From positions 1 to 64,000 of the forward strand of contig CAKUJD010000008.1 of assembly GCA_934661195.1 (NCBI GenBank): a stretch of DNA of 64,000 bases, read 5' to 3'. A model generated the notes under the pieces. The model ran no database searches and was not told the origin of the DNA. It saw only the letters and a program-made list of their open reading frames with translations. This document shows, piece by piece, positions 1-8,433 of this stretch. The position numbers and the translations under genes were made by a program. The DNA comes from an uncultured Muribaculaceae bacterium. GTDB taxonomy: Bacteria > Bacteroidota > Bacteroidia > Bacteroidales > Muribaculaceae. How positions within the stretch are numbered: the stretch's first letter is position 1; each line of letters opens with the position of its first letter.

Positions 1-491
1 GCACACGTAAAACTTTTCGCTTGATAACCATTGATTGCCATCGGACGCGGCATGCCGAAAGCACAGAAAAAGTATGGTGCTTGTGTCGTTTCCCATAAAA
101 CAGCAGGCGGCATTATCCCTAACGGGATTGATACTTTTTCAGTGCTCTTGGCATGCCGCGTCTGCCGCAATTTGCTGAAGACTAATCAATTGGTTTTGGT
201 GAGTTCCCAATAATAGGCAGCATCCAATGCATACCAAAAGCGCCGAAAAAAGGGACTACCCGTTATGGGTTGAATACATACAAAAAAACATCAACCATTT
301 GCCATATTTGCATGTATAGCAAATTGCCATGAATTTGGCTATACATGTGGTGTATAATTGCTTTATTATCACTAATTTCCGTTGGACGTGGTATGCCACG
401 TCCCCACATTAACTGGCTGAAAATTAGCTGTAAATGGTATAGCCAATCAATTGTGTGTGGCCTATATGGGTGTGAAACCAACAATTTGGGT
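1..491. repeat. Gene-free region with palindromic repeats
   Basis: No convincing gene is seen here; the short open frames show no recognisable protein and overlap repeats. Positions 43-74 and 132-163 form an imperfect 32-bp inverted repeat (28 of 32 match) around a 57-base loop. Both arms end in a GGCATGCC core. A separate perfect palindrome-type copy, GGACGTGGTATGCCACGTCC, lies at 384-403. The same family recurs near 28.5-28.8 kb and 41.1 kb, so this is an interspersed repeat and not a local accident. The arrangement at 43-163 resembles a small MITE or a REP-like pair. That identity is inference. Confidence 0.6.
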
Positions 492-499
492 TATATTTG
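492..499 (+). promoter_or_regulatory. Bacteroidetes -7 box (TATATTTG)
   Basis: The sequence matches the Bacteroidetes sigma-ABfr -7 consensus TAnnTTTG and lies 33 bases before the ATG at 532. It supports that start for the unknown membrane protein. Confidence 0.5.
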
Positions 500-531
500 C
501 AAAAAGATATAAATGAAAAACGACACGAACT

Positions 532-1986
532 ATGAGTGACATTAACAAACGTGCCTTTAGGATGGTGCTCGACAGTGTGGCTGGCATTCTGCTGCCTGCC
601 GACAAGGCGCTGACGGCTATGAGCCAAAGGCCGTCGCCGCAGGTGGCAGGGGTAGCTGTGTATCTGTTTGCTGACAAGGGCAAGGACAGTCTGCTGCTGA
701 TGTATGATAACCGAAATTTGCTGATTGACTTTGATGGCATTTCGGCGTGTGACTTGATTGACAACACCTATGACGTGACGACTGGCGGCGATACCTACAC
801 GACAGTGAAGTCTCATCCCGTCAGGGCCTTGGGACGCAGCATTATAGGCGAGGTGCTCGACGGCGACCGCGGCGCTTTTATCGGTGCCATGACCACGGGA
901 GCGGATGTGGAGACTTACACGACTCCTGTCAGGACCTATACAAAAGGTAACTGCATTGTGAGGCTTGGACTGTGTGATGAGCATACTCCCAATTTGAAAA
1001 TCGACTTTGGCACCGACACTGGGTTGGCCTACAGAGTGGCGTCGCTGGTGAAGACGGTGCTGCAACAACACGGCCGTCGTGCCCGTCGTGCCTGCGCCCC
1101 CAAGCGTGTGGGGCGGTCGTTTAATGATTGTGAGGCTGAACTTCAAGAAAAGCAGCGCAGGGCGGAGGCGGCGCGTGAGGCTGCCGCGCGTAGGCGTCAG
1201 GAAGAAGAGAATGTGGCGCTCAGCGGCCAGCCCAAGAAAATTTTGCGGCGATTTTTTGATTGGCGTGATGCCAAGTGCCTGCTGTTTCTGTTCCTGGGCG
1301 TGTTTGCCACACTAACTCAATTTTATGGCTACGCAGATAAAATTTGGATGAGCATTAGCTACCTGATTTACCTGTTTGCGCTATTTGCGACATGGGCATG
1401 GTCAATCGAAGACGAAAACTCTTCGCCTAAGGATATTTCTTTTAACACAGGGTTTGCGGTGCCTGTGCTGATGGCGCATGCCGTGCTCAACCTGTTCCCG
1501 TTTGCCTTTCATTCGCACACATTGGTTACTGTGATTTACCGGCTTACTGGCTTCCCATACAATATGTATGAGGGCGGTGTGGTTGTATGGACGGTGGCGG
1601 CCATAGTGGAGATTGTGCTGATTGTAACCATTGTCAAGATGTGGCGCAGCCATGGTGGCGGCGACAGAACGCGCTTTAAGTGGGGAGCGGCTTCATCGTC
1701 GTCGGTGCTTGGTGTGCTGCTTGTCGTGGGCCTCGTGGTTGGCGCACTGCTCCCCAAGCCTTATTATAGCGCCCATTGCACTGATTTCGGTGGTGACAGA
1801 TATGGTGAGACGATATATGGCAACGATGCGCAGAAGAAAGAGAAATGGAGATATTCTGATGAGTGGTTGCAATATTACGAACGATTGTTGTTCGGTGGTG
1901 AGGAAGATGAGACCCAAGATGACTACAAGGCCTTCGTTTTTCCTCGTGTGCCAGCCGACTCCACCATCACTGACTCAACGAAATAA
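532..1986 (+). CDS. Unknown multi-pass membrane protein
   Basis: I do not recognise this 484-residue protein. The first ~180 residues are soluble-looking with mixed alpha/beta character. A strongly charged Arg/Glu/Ala-rich stretch at about residues 200-235 is likely a helix or short coiled coil. Four to five hydrophobic segments follow between about residues 243 and 408, so the protein should sit in the inner membrane with a long cytoplasmic N-terminal part. The last ~75 residues are polar and acidic. No signal peptide or catalytic motif stands out. It has its own -7 box at 492-499 and stands alone, with the repeat-bearing gap upstream and the M6 protease 114 bases downstream. Confidence 0.75.
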   Translation: MSDINKRAFRMVLDSVAGILLPADKALTAMSQRPSPQVAGVAVYLFADKGKDSLLLMYDNRNLLIDFDGISACDLIDNTYDVTTGGDTYTTVKSHPVRALGRSIIGEVLDGDRGAFIGAMTTGADVETYTTPVRTYTKGNCIVRLGLCDEHTPNLKIDFGTDTGLAYRVASLVKTVLQQHGRRARRACAPKRVGRSFNDCEAELQEKQRRAEAAREAAARRRQEEENVALSGQPKKILRRFFDWRDAKCLLFLFLGVFATLTQFYGYADKIWMSISYLIYLFALFATWAWSIEDENSSPKDISFNTGFAVPVLMAHAVLNLFPFAFHSHTLVTVIYRLTGFPYNMYEGGVVVWTVAAIVEIVLIVTIVKMWRSHGGGDRTRFKWGAASSSSVLGVLLVVGLVVGALLPKPYYSAHCTDFGGDRYGETIYGNDAQKKEKWRYSDEWLQYYERLLFGGEEDETQDDYKAFVFPRVPADSTITDSTK

Positions 1987-2032
1987 TGAATATTTTGCGG
2001 CCGTTTTAATTGTGAGTGTAGGCCGAAATGGC

Positions 2033-2040
2033 TACATTTG
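2033..2040 (+). promoter_or_regulatory. Bacteroidetes -7 box (TACATTTG)
   Basis: Perfect TAnnTTTG match 60 bases before the start of the M6 protease gene. Confidence 0.55.
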
Positions 2041-2100
2041 CAATGATTTGCAACAAATGCAACTAACTGGATTACTGATTATACTAAAAAACGTAGTTAT

Positions 2101-4401
2101 ATGAAGAAACTTCTACTATCAGCAGTGCTGTGCCTGGCGGCAGCCTGGGCACAGGCCGTGCCAGCGTGGCCAGAACCATACACGGTGACGCAGCCCGACG
2201 GAAGCAAACTCACTCTGCAACTGTATGGCGACGAGTGGCAGCACATCACCATCACCACCGACGGCTACACCGTGGTGCGCAATGCCGACGGCTATTACAC
2301 CTATGCCCAGGTTGACGCTGGCGGCCAGCTGGTGGCCAGCGCGGTGAAGGCGCGCAACGCCGCCGAGCGTACGGCCAGCGATGCCGAATTTTTGGCCCAC
2401 GTGGGCAAGATGGTCCACGCCGAGGCTGCCGAGGCAGGCGTCGCAGCCAAGGCTCCGGCCCACAAACTGAGCGGACTGCTCGACATTAGCAAGTTTCGCG
2501 GTCTGGTGGTGCTGGTGCAGTACAAGGACCGGAATTTCTTGGCCACAGATCCGCACAAACTGTTTAACGACATGATAACCCAAAATGGCTACACCGGCTT
2601 TGTGAACGAGTTTACGGGCAAGAAGGAGGAATACACGGGTAGTGTGTATGACTACTTCAGCGACAACAGCAACGGCAACTTCAAGCCCCGCTTCGATGTG
2701 GTTGGCCCAGTGACCGTCGACTTCCCGCAAACCTATCCTGGAGGCAGCAGCAATGCCACGGTGGCGCGCTGCACGGCCATGTTTAGCGACGCGCTGAAGC
2801 AGCTCGACGGCTCAATCAACTATAAAGACTACGACACCAACGGCGACGGCACGGTGGACATGGTGTTTTTCATCGTGGCCGGCGGCGGCGCCAACTATGG
2901 CGTGAACAATTCCAGCTATCTGTGGCCGCATGCCAGCCAGTTCTCGTCGCTCAGGCTCGATGGCGTGAACTTCGGCCGCTATGCATGCTCTACCGAACTC
3001 TACGGCCTGCAGAGCGACAGCATAGTGGACGGCATAGGCACTGTGGTGCATGAGTTCAGCCACGTGCTGGGCCTGCCCGACCTGTATGACGTGAACTACG
3101 CCACCAGCGGCATGAGTTCGCATCCTGGCAAGTGGTCGATAATGGCCGGCGGCAACTACTTGAACCGCAGCCGCACTCCTGCGGGCTATGGCTCGTATGA
3201 GCGATCTTCGCTGGGCTGGCTCAAGCCCGAGGTGATAGCCAGCGAGGGCGGACGCGTGGCACGCTCGCTGCAGACCACCAACACCGCATTCCGCATCAAT
3301 TCGCAGATTAGGCAGGAATACTTTTTGCTGGAGAACCGCGACGACGCACGCTGGGACGCCTACCTGCCCGGCCACGGGCTGGCTGTGTGGCGCGTTGACT
3401 CGACCAGCACCGACGCCTGGACGGGCAACAAAGTGAACGTGGACCCGCGCCACAACTACTATGAACTGGTGCGCGCCTGCCAGAAGGACACCACCACCAG
3501 CAGCTATGGCCAGATAGCCGTTGACTATGACGGCGACCTGTTCCCCGGATCACAGAACGTGACCGAACTGAAAAACAGCGCTTCGAAACCCACCATAAAG
3601 TCGTGGAGCGGCCTCAAGACCGAGTGGACGCTGAGCGGCATCACCGCCAACAACGGCAATGTTGAGTTCAGCGTGGTGCGCGACCCCGTGCTCACGCTCT
3701 ACGAGCCATTCAACGCCATGCCGCTCACCAGCGCCGACACCACCGGCGTGCAGGGCGAGTGGGCGCAGTGGAGCCTGACCAAGGCCCGCGTGGCCATGCC
3801 CGACTCGGCTGTGGGCAACGGCACCAAGGCCGTCGCCATCCTCGCCAAGGGCGACATTCACTCCACCACCGCGGTTGAGCATCAGTTCAACACCATACGC
3901 TTCAACTTCATCAACCCCACTGCAAAGACGGCAATCGTGCGCGCCTACTACTCGGTGGACAACGGCGTGACGTGGCTGCTGGCTTCGCCATTCGACGGAC
4001 AGCAATTCTTCCGCGTGCAGCCTGGCGAGAGCGCAGAGGGCGAGTTCCGCATCGGCCTTAGCTCAAAGCAGAAGACAATGTTTAAAATATACGAGTTCTC
4101 GGGCAGCGCCACCGACTATTGCTATATCGACGATGTGGTGATAAGCTACGTTGACGACGATGGCGGCTCGGGCGTGGCAAGCGTGGCGGCCGCTGCCAGC
4201 CGACTGGCGGTGAGCCGCGCTGGCGGCCTTGCCATAGCGGTGGCCACACCGTGCAGCGCCGATGCCGTGACGGTGTATAACGCCTCGGGAGCCGTCGTGG
4301 CCCGCGCTCAGGCTCAGAACGGCCATGCATCTCTGCAGCTGCCGGCCCACGGATTCTATGTGGTGACAGCCGGAGGCAAGAGCGCTAAAGTGACGCTGTA
4401 G
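2101..4401 (+). CDS. M6 family secreted metalloprotease with T9SS-type tail
   Basis: Secreted zinc peptidase of the immune-inhibitor-A (M6) type. The first ~20 residues (MKKLLLSAVLCLAAAWAQA) are a Sec signal peptide. The catalytic HEFSH motif, within VVHEFSHVLGLPDLYD, has zinc ligands His317 and His321 and catalytic Glu318. The conserved pattern SVYDYFSDNSNGNF upstream is typical of the family. After the peptidase region come a beta-rich domain and a C-terminal ~75 residues ending in GFYVVTAGGKSAKVTL, the form of a type IX secretion sorting domain (inference from family knowledge). A strong terminator follows at 4423-4472, so the gene is probably monocistronic. The 766-residue length fits the family. 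Confidence 0.9.
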   Translation: MKKLLLSAVLCLAAAWAQAVPAWPEPYTVTQPDGSKLTLQLYGDEWQHITITTDGYTVVRNADGYYTYAQVDAGGQLVASAVKARNAAERTASDAEFLAHVGKMVHAEAAEAGVAAKAPAHKLSGLLDISKFRGLVVLVQYKDRNFLATDPHKLFNDMITQNGYTGFVNEFTGKKEEYTGSVYDYFSDNSNGNFKPRFDVVGPVTVDFPQTYPGGSSNATVARCTAMFSDALKQLDGSINYKDYDTNGDGTVDMVFFIVAGGGANYGVNNSSYLWPHASQFSSLRLDGVNFGRYACSTELYGLQSDSIVDGIGTVVHEFSHVLGLPDLYDVNYATSGMSSHPGKWSIMAGGNYLNRSRTPAGYGSYERSSLGWLKPEVIASEGGRVARSLQTTNTAFRINSQIRQEYFLLENRDDARWDAYLPGHGLAVWRVDSTSTDAWTGNKVNVDPRHNYYELVRACQKDTTTSSYGQIAVDYDGDLFPGSQNVTELKNSASKPTIKSWSGLKTEWTLSGITANNGNVEFSVVRDPVLTLYEPFNAMPLTSADTTGVQGEWAQWSLTKARVAMPDSAVGNGTKAVAILAKGDIHSTTAVEHQFNTIRFNFINPTAKTAIVRAYYSVDNGVTWLLASPFDGQQFFRVQPGESAEGEFRIGLSSKQKTMFKIYEFSGSATDYCYIDDVVISYVDDDGGSGVASVAAAASRLAVSRAGGLAIAVATPCSADAVTVYNASGAVVARAQAQNGHASLQLPAHGFYVVTAGGKSAKVTL

Positions 4402-4422
4402 CCAGCCACACGACAACTAACA

Positions 4423-4472
4423 ATTGCCGCGGCGTGGAAATCAGCCTCCACAGCCGCGGCAATGCTTTTTTT
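4423..4472 (+). terminator. Rho-independent terminator after M6 protease
   Basis: An 11-bp perfect stem (ATTGCCGCGGC, 4423-4433, with 4453-4463) is followed by a T-run at 4466-4472. Confidence 0.85.
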
Positions 4473-4509
4473 AACGCCGCCAAATGCGGCTAATGTGGCC
4501 GCCAGTGCG

Positions 4510-4517
4510 TAAATTTG
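4510..4517 (+). promoter_or_regulatory. Bacteroidetes -7 box (TAAATTTG)
   Basis: Perfect TAnnTTTG match 23 bases before the mgtC-like start, giving a very short leader. Confidence 0.5.
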
Positions 4518-4540
4518 CATAATAAACACAGGAGTGCATT

Positions 4541-5257
4541 ATGATGAATCAAGTGATAAACGATATACTGTCGCCCGACGTGACGTTCACAGGGGCGGTG
4601 TTCAAGTTGCTGCTGAGCCTCGTGCTGGGCGCGGCGGTGGGCTTCGAGCGCCACCGCAAAGGGCAGATAGCCGGCTTGCGCACGTTTGCCCTGATATGCA
4701 TGGGCGCCACGCTGGCCATGCTCATCTCCATATTCATTCCGCAGGAATATCTTGGGGTGAAAAATGGCGACCCTGGCCGCATAGCGGCCCAGGTGGTGAG
4801 CGGTGTGGGCTTTTTGGGCGCTGGCGCCATAATCCAGATGAAAGGCTCGGTGCGCGGCCTCACCACGGCCGCCGGCATATGGATGACGGCCTGCATAGGC
4901 CTCGCCGTGGGAGCGGGCATGTATGCCATAGCCACGGTGGCCACATTTCTCATAATCTTCATTCTGCTCTACATCGAGCGCTACGAAAAGTGGTGCGGGC
5001 TGCAGTGGGAGTCGAAGATAGTGCGCATCAAGGTGCACGGCATCGTCACCGACACTGCGCCGCTGCGCGCGGTGTTTAAGCGATATGGCGTGCACACCAG
5101 CGACGAGTTTTTCAAGTTTGACTACGACAGCGGCATAACGGTGATCAACTACCTGATACGCGTGCGCGACGCAGCCGACTTCATATCGCTGTTCAACGAC
5201 ATACACGAGTGCTACGACACCGCCTCGATCACACTTGGCAACGAGGTGAGCATGTAG
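4541..5257 (+). CDS. MgtC/SapB family membrane protein
   Basis: MgtC/SapB family inner-membrane protein of 238 residues. Family members act in magnesium homeostasis or inhibit ATP synthase; the exact role here is unknown. The N-terminal ~145 residues carry four to five hydrophobic helices with the conserved run GAAVGFERHRKGQIAGLRT, a FALICMGAT segment and GVGFLGAGAI. The C-terminal ~80 residues form the soluble ACT-like domain seen in longer members. The start is ATG at 4541; a second ATG follows immediately. A cation:proton antiporter begins 45 bases downstream on the same strand, suggesting a two-gene ion-homeostasis operon. Confidence 0.88.
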   Translation: MMNQVINDILSPDVTFTGAVFKLLLSLVLGAAVGFERHRKGQIAGLRTFALICMGATLAMLISIFIPQEYLGVKNGDPGRIAAQVVSGVGFLGAGAIIQMKGSVRGLTTAAGIWMTACIGLAVGAGMYAIATVATFLIIFILLYIERYEKWCGLQWESKIVRIKVHGIVTDTAPLRAVFKRYGVHTSDEFFKFDYDSGITVINYLIRVRDAADFISLFNDIHECYDTASITLGNEVSM

Positions 5258-5302
5258 GCGGCACCCCGGCCAATAGTATAACAACTCACAAGACACAAAG
5301 AC

Positions 5303-7531
5303 ATGGACACGACCCTGCTCAACAGCCTCATCAGCGACCTTGCGCTGATACTCATACTTGGCTCGGTGGCCACGGTGCTGTTTAAGAAACTTAAGCAGCC
5401 TGTGGTGCTGGGCTACATAGTGGCCGGCTTCATTGCCAGCCCGCACTTTGCCTTCTTCCCATCGGTGGTGCATGAGGGCAACATCGACTTTTGGGCGCAG
5501 ATAGGCATCATAGTGCTTCTGTTCTCGATAGGACTCGACTTCAGTTTCAAAAAACTGCTCAACGTGGGCGGCTCGGCCGCCGTGACCGCGCTGATAATAG
5601 TGCTGGGCATGATGGGACTGGGCTTTGTGGTGGGGCGGCTGCTGAACTTCAGCGCCGTCAACGCCATGTTTCTTGGCGGCATGCTGTCGATGTCGTCAAC
5701 CACCATCATCATCAAGGCCCTCGACGACCTCAAGATGCGCCAGCGGCGCTTTGTGCCCCTGGTGCTGGCCGTGCTCATAGTGGAAGACCTCTTTGCCGTG
5801 GTGCTGCTTGTGATACTGTCGTCGGTGGCCAAGAAGAATGTGCAGGGCGAGGAACTGATGAAGAGCGTGCTCACCCTTTCGGGCTTCCTGATAATCTGGT
5901 TCACCGTGGGCATATTCCTGATCCCGTCGGTGTTCAAGCGCTTCCGCAACGTCATCAGCGACGAGCTGATGCTCGTCATTTCCATGGCGCTGTGCTTCTT
6001 CATGGCTGTGTTTTCGGTGAAGTCGGGCTTCTCGCTGGCTCTTGGCGCCTTCGTGATGGGGTCGATACTGGCCGGCACAGTCGAGGCCGAGCGCATCGAG
6101 CGCCTCATCACGCCCGTCAAAGACCTGTTTGGCGCGGTGTTTTTCATATCGGTGGGCATGATGGTCAACCCTCAGGTCATAGTGCAGCACGCTGGCACCA
6201 TAGCGCTGTTCTCGGCCGTTGTGGTGGTGGGCATGATCACCTTCGGCACCTTTGGCATGCTGGCCACCGGACAGCCGCTGAAGATTGCCATGGAGTCGGG
6301 CTTCTGCCTGACTCAGATAGGCGAGTTCTCGTTTATCATCGCCACCACGGGCGTGTCGCTTGGCGTGCTCGACACCAGCCTCTATGCCATAATAGTGGCC
6401 GTGAGTGTGATCACCACATTTTTCACCCCGTTTTTCATTAAGCGCGCCATTCCGTGCTACAACTTCGTGTCGCGCCACCTGCCCGGCAGCTGGAGCCGCC
6501 TGCTTGAGGGTTACAGCAAGAACGCTACCGAGAGTGAGACGTCGGAGGCGCGCCAGTTGTGGCGCACGGTGTTTAAGCGCTACGCCCTGCGCCTGGTGCT
6601 GTATTCGGTCATAGTAATAGCCCTGATAGTGGTGAGCCACACCTATTGGGTGCCGCTCATGCGCCGGCTGCTGGGGCACGACATGGGCCGCCTGGTGGGC
6701 GTGGCCAGCACCATAGCCGCAATGTCGCCGTTCCTATATGCCATAATACTGCCAAGCACGCGCGCCGACGAGCGCAAGCGCCTGGTGGCTGCCAGCGGCC
6801 GCGTCACCTATGTGCCGCTCATCATGATGAGCCTGCTGGGCACAGTGGTGTCGATGATGTTTGTCACCCGCGAGCTGTATGGCATCTACCGCAGCACCAC
6901 TGCCGTGACCACCGCCGTGACGCTTACGCTGATGTTCACCGTGCTCTTGTCGCCCAAGCTCACACGGCGCATGCGCGACATGGAGCGCCGTTTCATAAGC
7001 AATGCCAACGAGCGCGAGAACCACCGCACTGGCCGCGACAACAACCTGGTGAGCGATATGCACCTGGCATATATGCGCGTGGGCTACGGATGCCCGTTTG
7101 TGGGCGAGACACTGAAGAGCGCCGACCTGCGCCGACGCTATGGCGTGAACGTGGTGAACATCCAGCGCAATTCGGCGCTTTACCCCGTGCCTACGGGCGA
7201 CACTCGTGTGTTTCCCGGCGATGTGATTGGCGTGATAGGCACCGACGAGCAGATTCAGTGCCTGCTGCCCATTGTTGAAGACAAGGGACAGCAGCAGCCG
7301 GCGCCAGCCGGCGAGGCGCGCTTTATGCACTTTGCCATTAGCGAGGCCTCTCCACTGGTGGGCAAGACTCTGGCGCAGGCGCGTCTGCGCGAAGATTATG
7401 CGTCGCTGCTGGTGGCCGTGCAGCGCTCTGGCGACAGCTACCTTGCCCCCACGCCCGACGTGGCTTTTGCCGCCGGCGACGTGCTGTGGATTGTGGGCGA
7501 CGCAAAGCGCCTTGCCGCCCTGAAAAAATAA
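5303..7531 (+). CDS. CPA2-type cation:proton antiporter with two RCK-C domains
   Basis: Monovalent cation:proton antiporter of the CPA2 (KefB/RosB-like) family, 742 residues. About 12 hydrophobic helices fill residues 1-400, including the family pattern KKLKQPVVLGYIVAGFIASP near the N-terminus. Three or four more membrane segments follow at ~425-560. Two TrkA-C/RCK-C ligand-binding modules end the protein: one from about residue 597 (CPFVGETLKSADLRRRYGV) and one from about 680 (SPLVGKTLAQARLREDY). No Rossmann TrkA-N domain lies between, unlike E. coli KefC. The gene is probably co-transcribed with the MgtC-like gene upstream. Substrate (K+ or Na+) cannot be told from sequence. Confidence 0.88.
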   Translation: MDTTLLNSLISDLALILILGSVATVLFKKLKQPVVLGYIVAGFIASPHFAFFPSVVHEGNIDFWAQIGIIVLLFSIGLDFSFKKLLNVGGSAAVTALIIVLGMMGLGFVVGRLLNFSAVNAMFLGGMLSMSSTTIIIKALDDLKMRQRRFVPLVLAVLIVEDLFAVVLLVILSSVAKKNVQGEELMKSVLTLSGFLIIWFTVGIFLIPSVFKRFRNVISDELMLVISMALCFFMAVFSVKSGFSLALGAFVMGSILAGTVEAERIERLITPVKDLFGAVFFISVGMMVNPQVIVQHAGTIALFSAVVVVGMITFGTFGMLATGQPLKIAMESGFCLTQIGEFSFIIATTGVSLGVLDTSLYAIIVAVSVITTFFTPFFIKRAIPCYNFVSRHLPGSWSRLLEGYSKNATESETSEARQLWRTVFKRYALRLVLYSVIVIALIVVSHTYWVPLMRRLLGHDMGRLVGVASTIAAMSPFLYAIILPSTRADERKRLVAASGRVTYVPLIMMSLLGTVVSMMFVTRELYGIYRSTTAVTTAVTLTLMFTVLLSPKLTRRMRDMERRFISNANERENHRTGRDNNLVSDMHLAYMRVGYGCPFVGETLKSADLRRRYGVNVVNIQRNSALYPVPTGDTRVFPGDVIGVIGTDEQIQCLLPIVEDKGQQQPAPAGEARFMHFAISEASPLVGKTLAQARLREDYASLLVAVQRSGDSYLAPTPDVAFAAGDVLWIVGDAKRLAALKK

Positions 7532-7562
7532 AGTTGATAATAAATGCCGAATAAAGTAAATA

Positions 7563-8136
7563 ATGGGACAGAAGCATTATAACATACCAACCCTGCCGCT
7601 TACCCACGACTTGGAAACTATAGATGTAATGAGGCAGCTGAACCGTGCTAACAGAAAATTAGCAGAGCTGAGGGGTATTGCCCAAACGATTCCAAACGAG
7701 GCAATACTCATCAAATAGTGCTGAATGGATCAGCTGGATTTTATTTGTCCTAAGAGGAGTTGAGCAAACTGCTACAGAAACCATAGCCCTTGTCAAGGGA
7801 ATGTCTGGGTTAATGGCAGAGTATAAGGGCGTTTTACGCCCAATGTTTGGCAAGCAGTATAGACATGAATTGCTTAATAACCTGTTTTTTCATCCTTATA
7901 CAAAGATTGAGTTTGTAGAGAGGGATATGATGGTGCAGAGGAAGACTGCAGCAAAATATCTTGACAAAATAGTAGATGCGGGCTTGCTGCGTAAGATTAA
8001 GCTGGGCACATCAAACTACTATGTTAACACTAAACTGATGAATTTGCTGGCAAATGCGTATGTACCCGAAAAGGGCAAAACGGGTATCGTAAGGAGCAGC
8101 ATATGTACCCGAAAAGGGCAAAACGGGTACATATAG
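7563..8136 (+). pseudogene. Fic family protein, internally deleted remnant
   Basis: Two pieces of one Fic/DOC protein lie in different frames. Piece one (7563-7718, 51 residues) reads GQKHYNIPTLPLTHDLET and continues to NEAILIK before a stop, which is the usual N-terminal region of Bacteroidales Fic proteins. Piece two (frame of 7678) resumes at AEWISWILFVLRGVEQTA and runs through KQYRHELLNNLFFHPYTK and a winged-helix-like end near 8057. The whole central Fic core with the HxFxDGNGR AMPylation motif is missing. The gene is therefore a deletion plus frameshift pseudogene. The last ~26 residues of the second frame come from a direct repeat (8059-8129) and are not Fic-like. Confidence 0.8.
8059..8129. 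repeat. 28-bp direct repeat pair with internal palindrome
   Basis: The 28-base unit at 8059-8086 recurs exactly at 8102-8129, a period of 43 bases. Each unit contains inverted ends (GTACCCG ... CGGGTA), so each can form a hairpin. The pair sits at the decayed 3' end of the Fic remnant. Confidence 0.75.
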
Positions 8137-8376
8137 GGGTAGCTGCGATATGTGATCCCCCCCTAAAAAATATGCCTGAATTGTGTGAGACTTTTTTCGT
8201 CAATTTGGGCAATAATGCGGCCTTGGGCGGCGTTATATGTTCACAATAAGTCCAAAAGCGCACACACACTTATCCAAGAGGCTTTTGGATGTAGTTTTAT
8301 GCACACAAATCGTAACATTGAATCACTTTAAATTCAGATGCCTTAGGAAAAACAGACTGAATTGAATGTATGTTTG

Positions 8377-8424
8377 GCCGCTCCACTTCAGTCCCGCCAG
8401 GCGGGTGAGGTGGAGCGGCTTTTT
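8377..8424 (+). terminator. Plus-oriented hairpin with T-run
   Basis: A 10-bp stem (GCCGCTCCAC, 8377-8386, with 8410-8419) has an inner CCCGCC/GGCGGG stem and is followed by TTTTT at 8420. The T-run is only on the plus side, so it would stop transcripts coming from the Fic remnant and protect the convergent araC gene. Confidence 0.7.
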
Positions 8425-8433
8425 CTGTGCGCT

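Noticed and set aside
424..1146. 240-codon minus-strand frame at the left edge
   Set aside because: Overlaps the plus-strand membrane-protein gene, which has a promoter box and coherent hydrophobic segments; the minus frame shows no such features.
2101..4401. Viral or toxin-like identity of the M6 protease
   Set aside because: The signal peptide, HExxH and T9SS-like tail fit an ordinary secreted Bacteroidales M6 peptidase; nothing suggests a phage or toxin locus around it.
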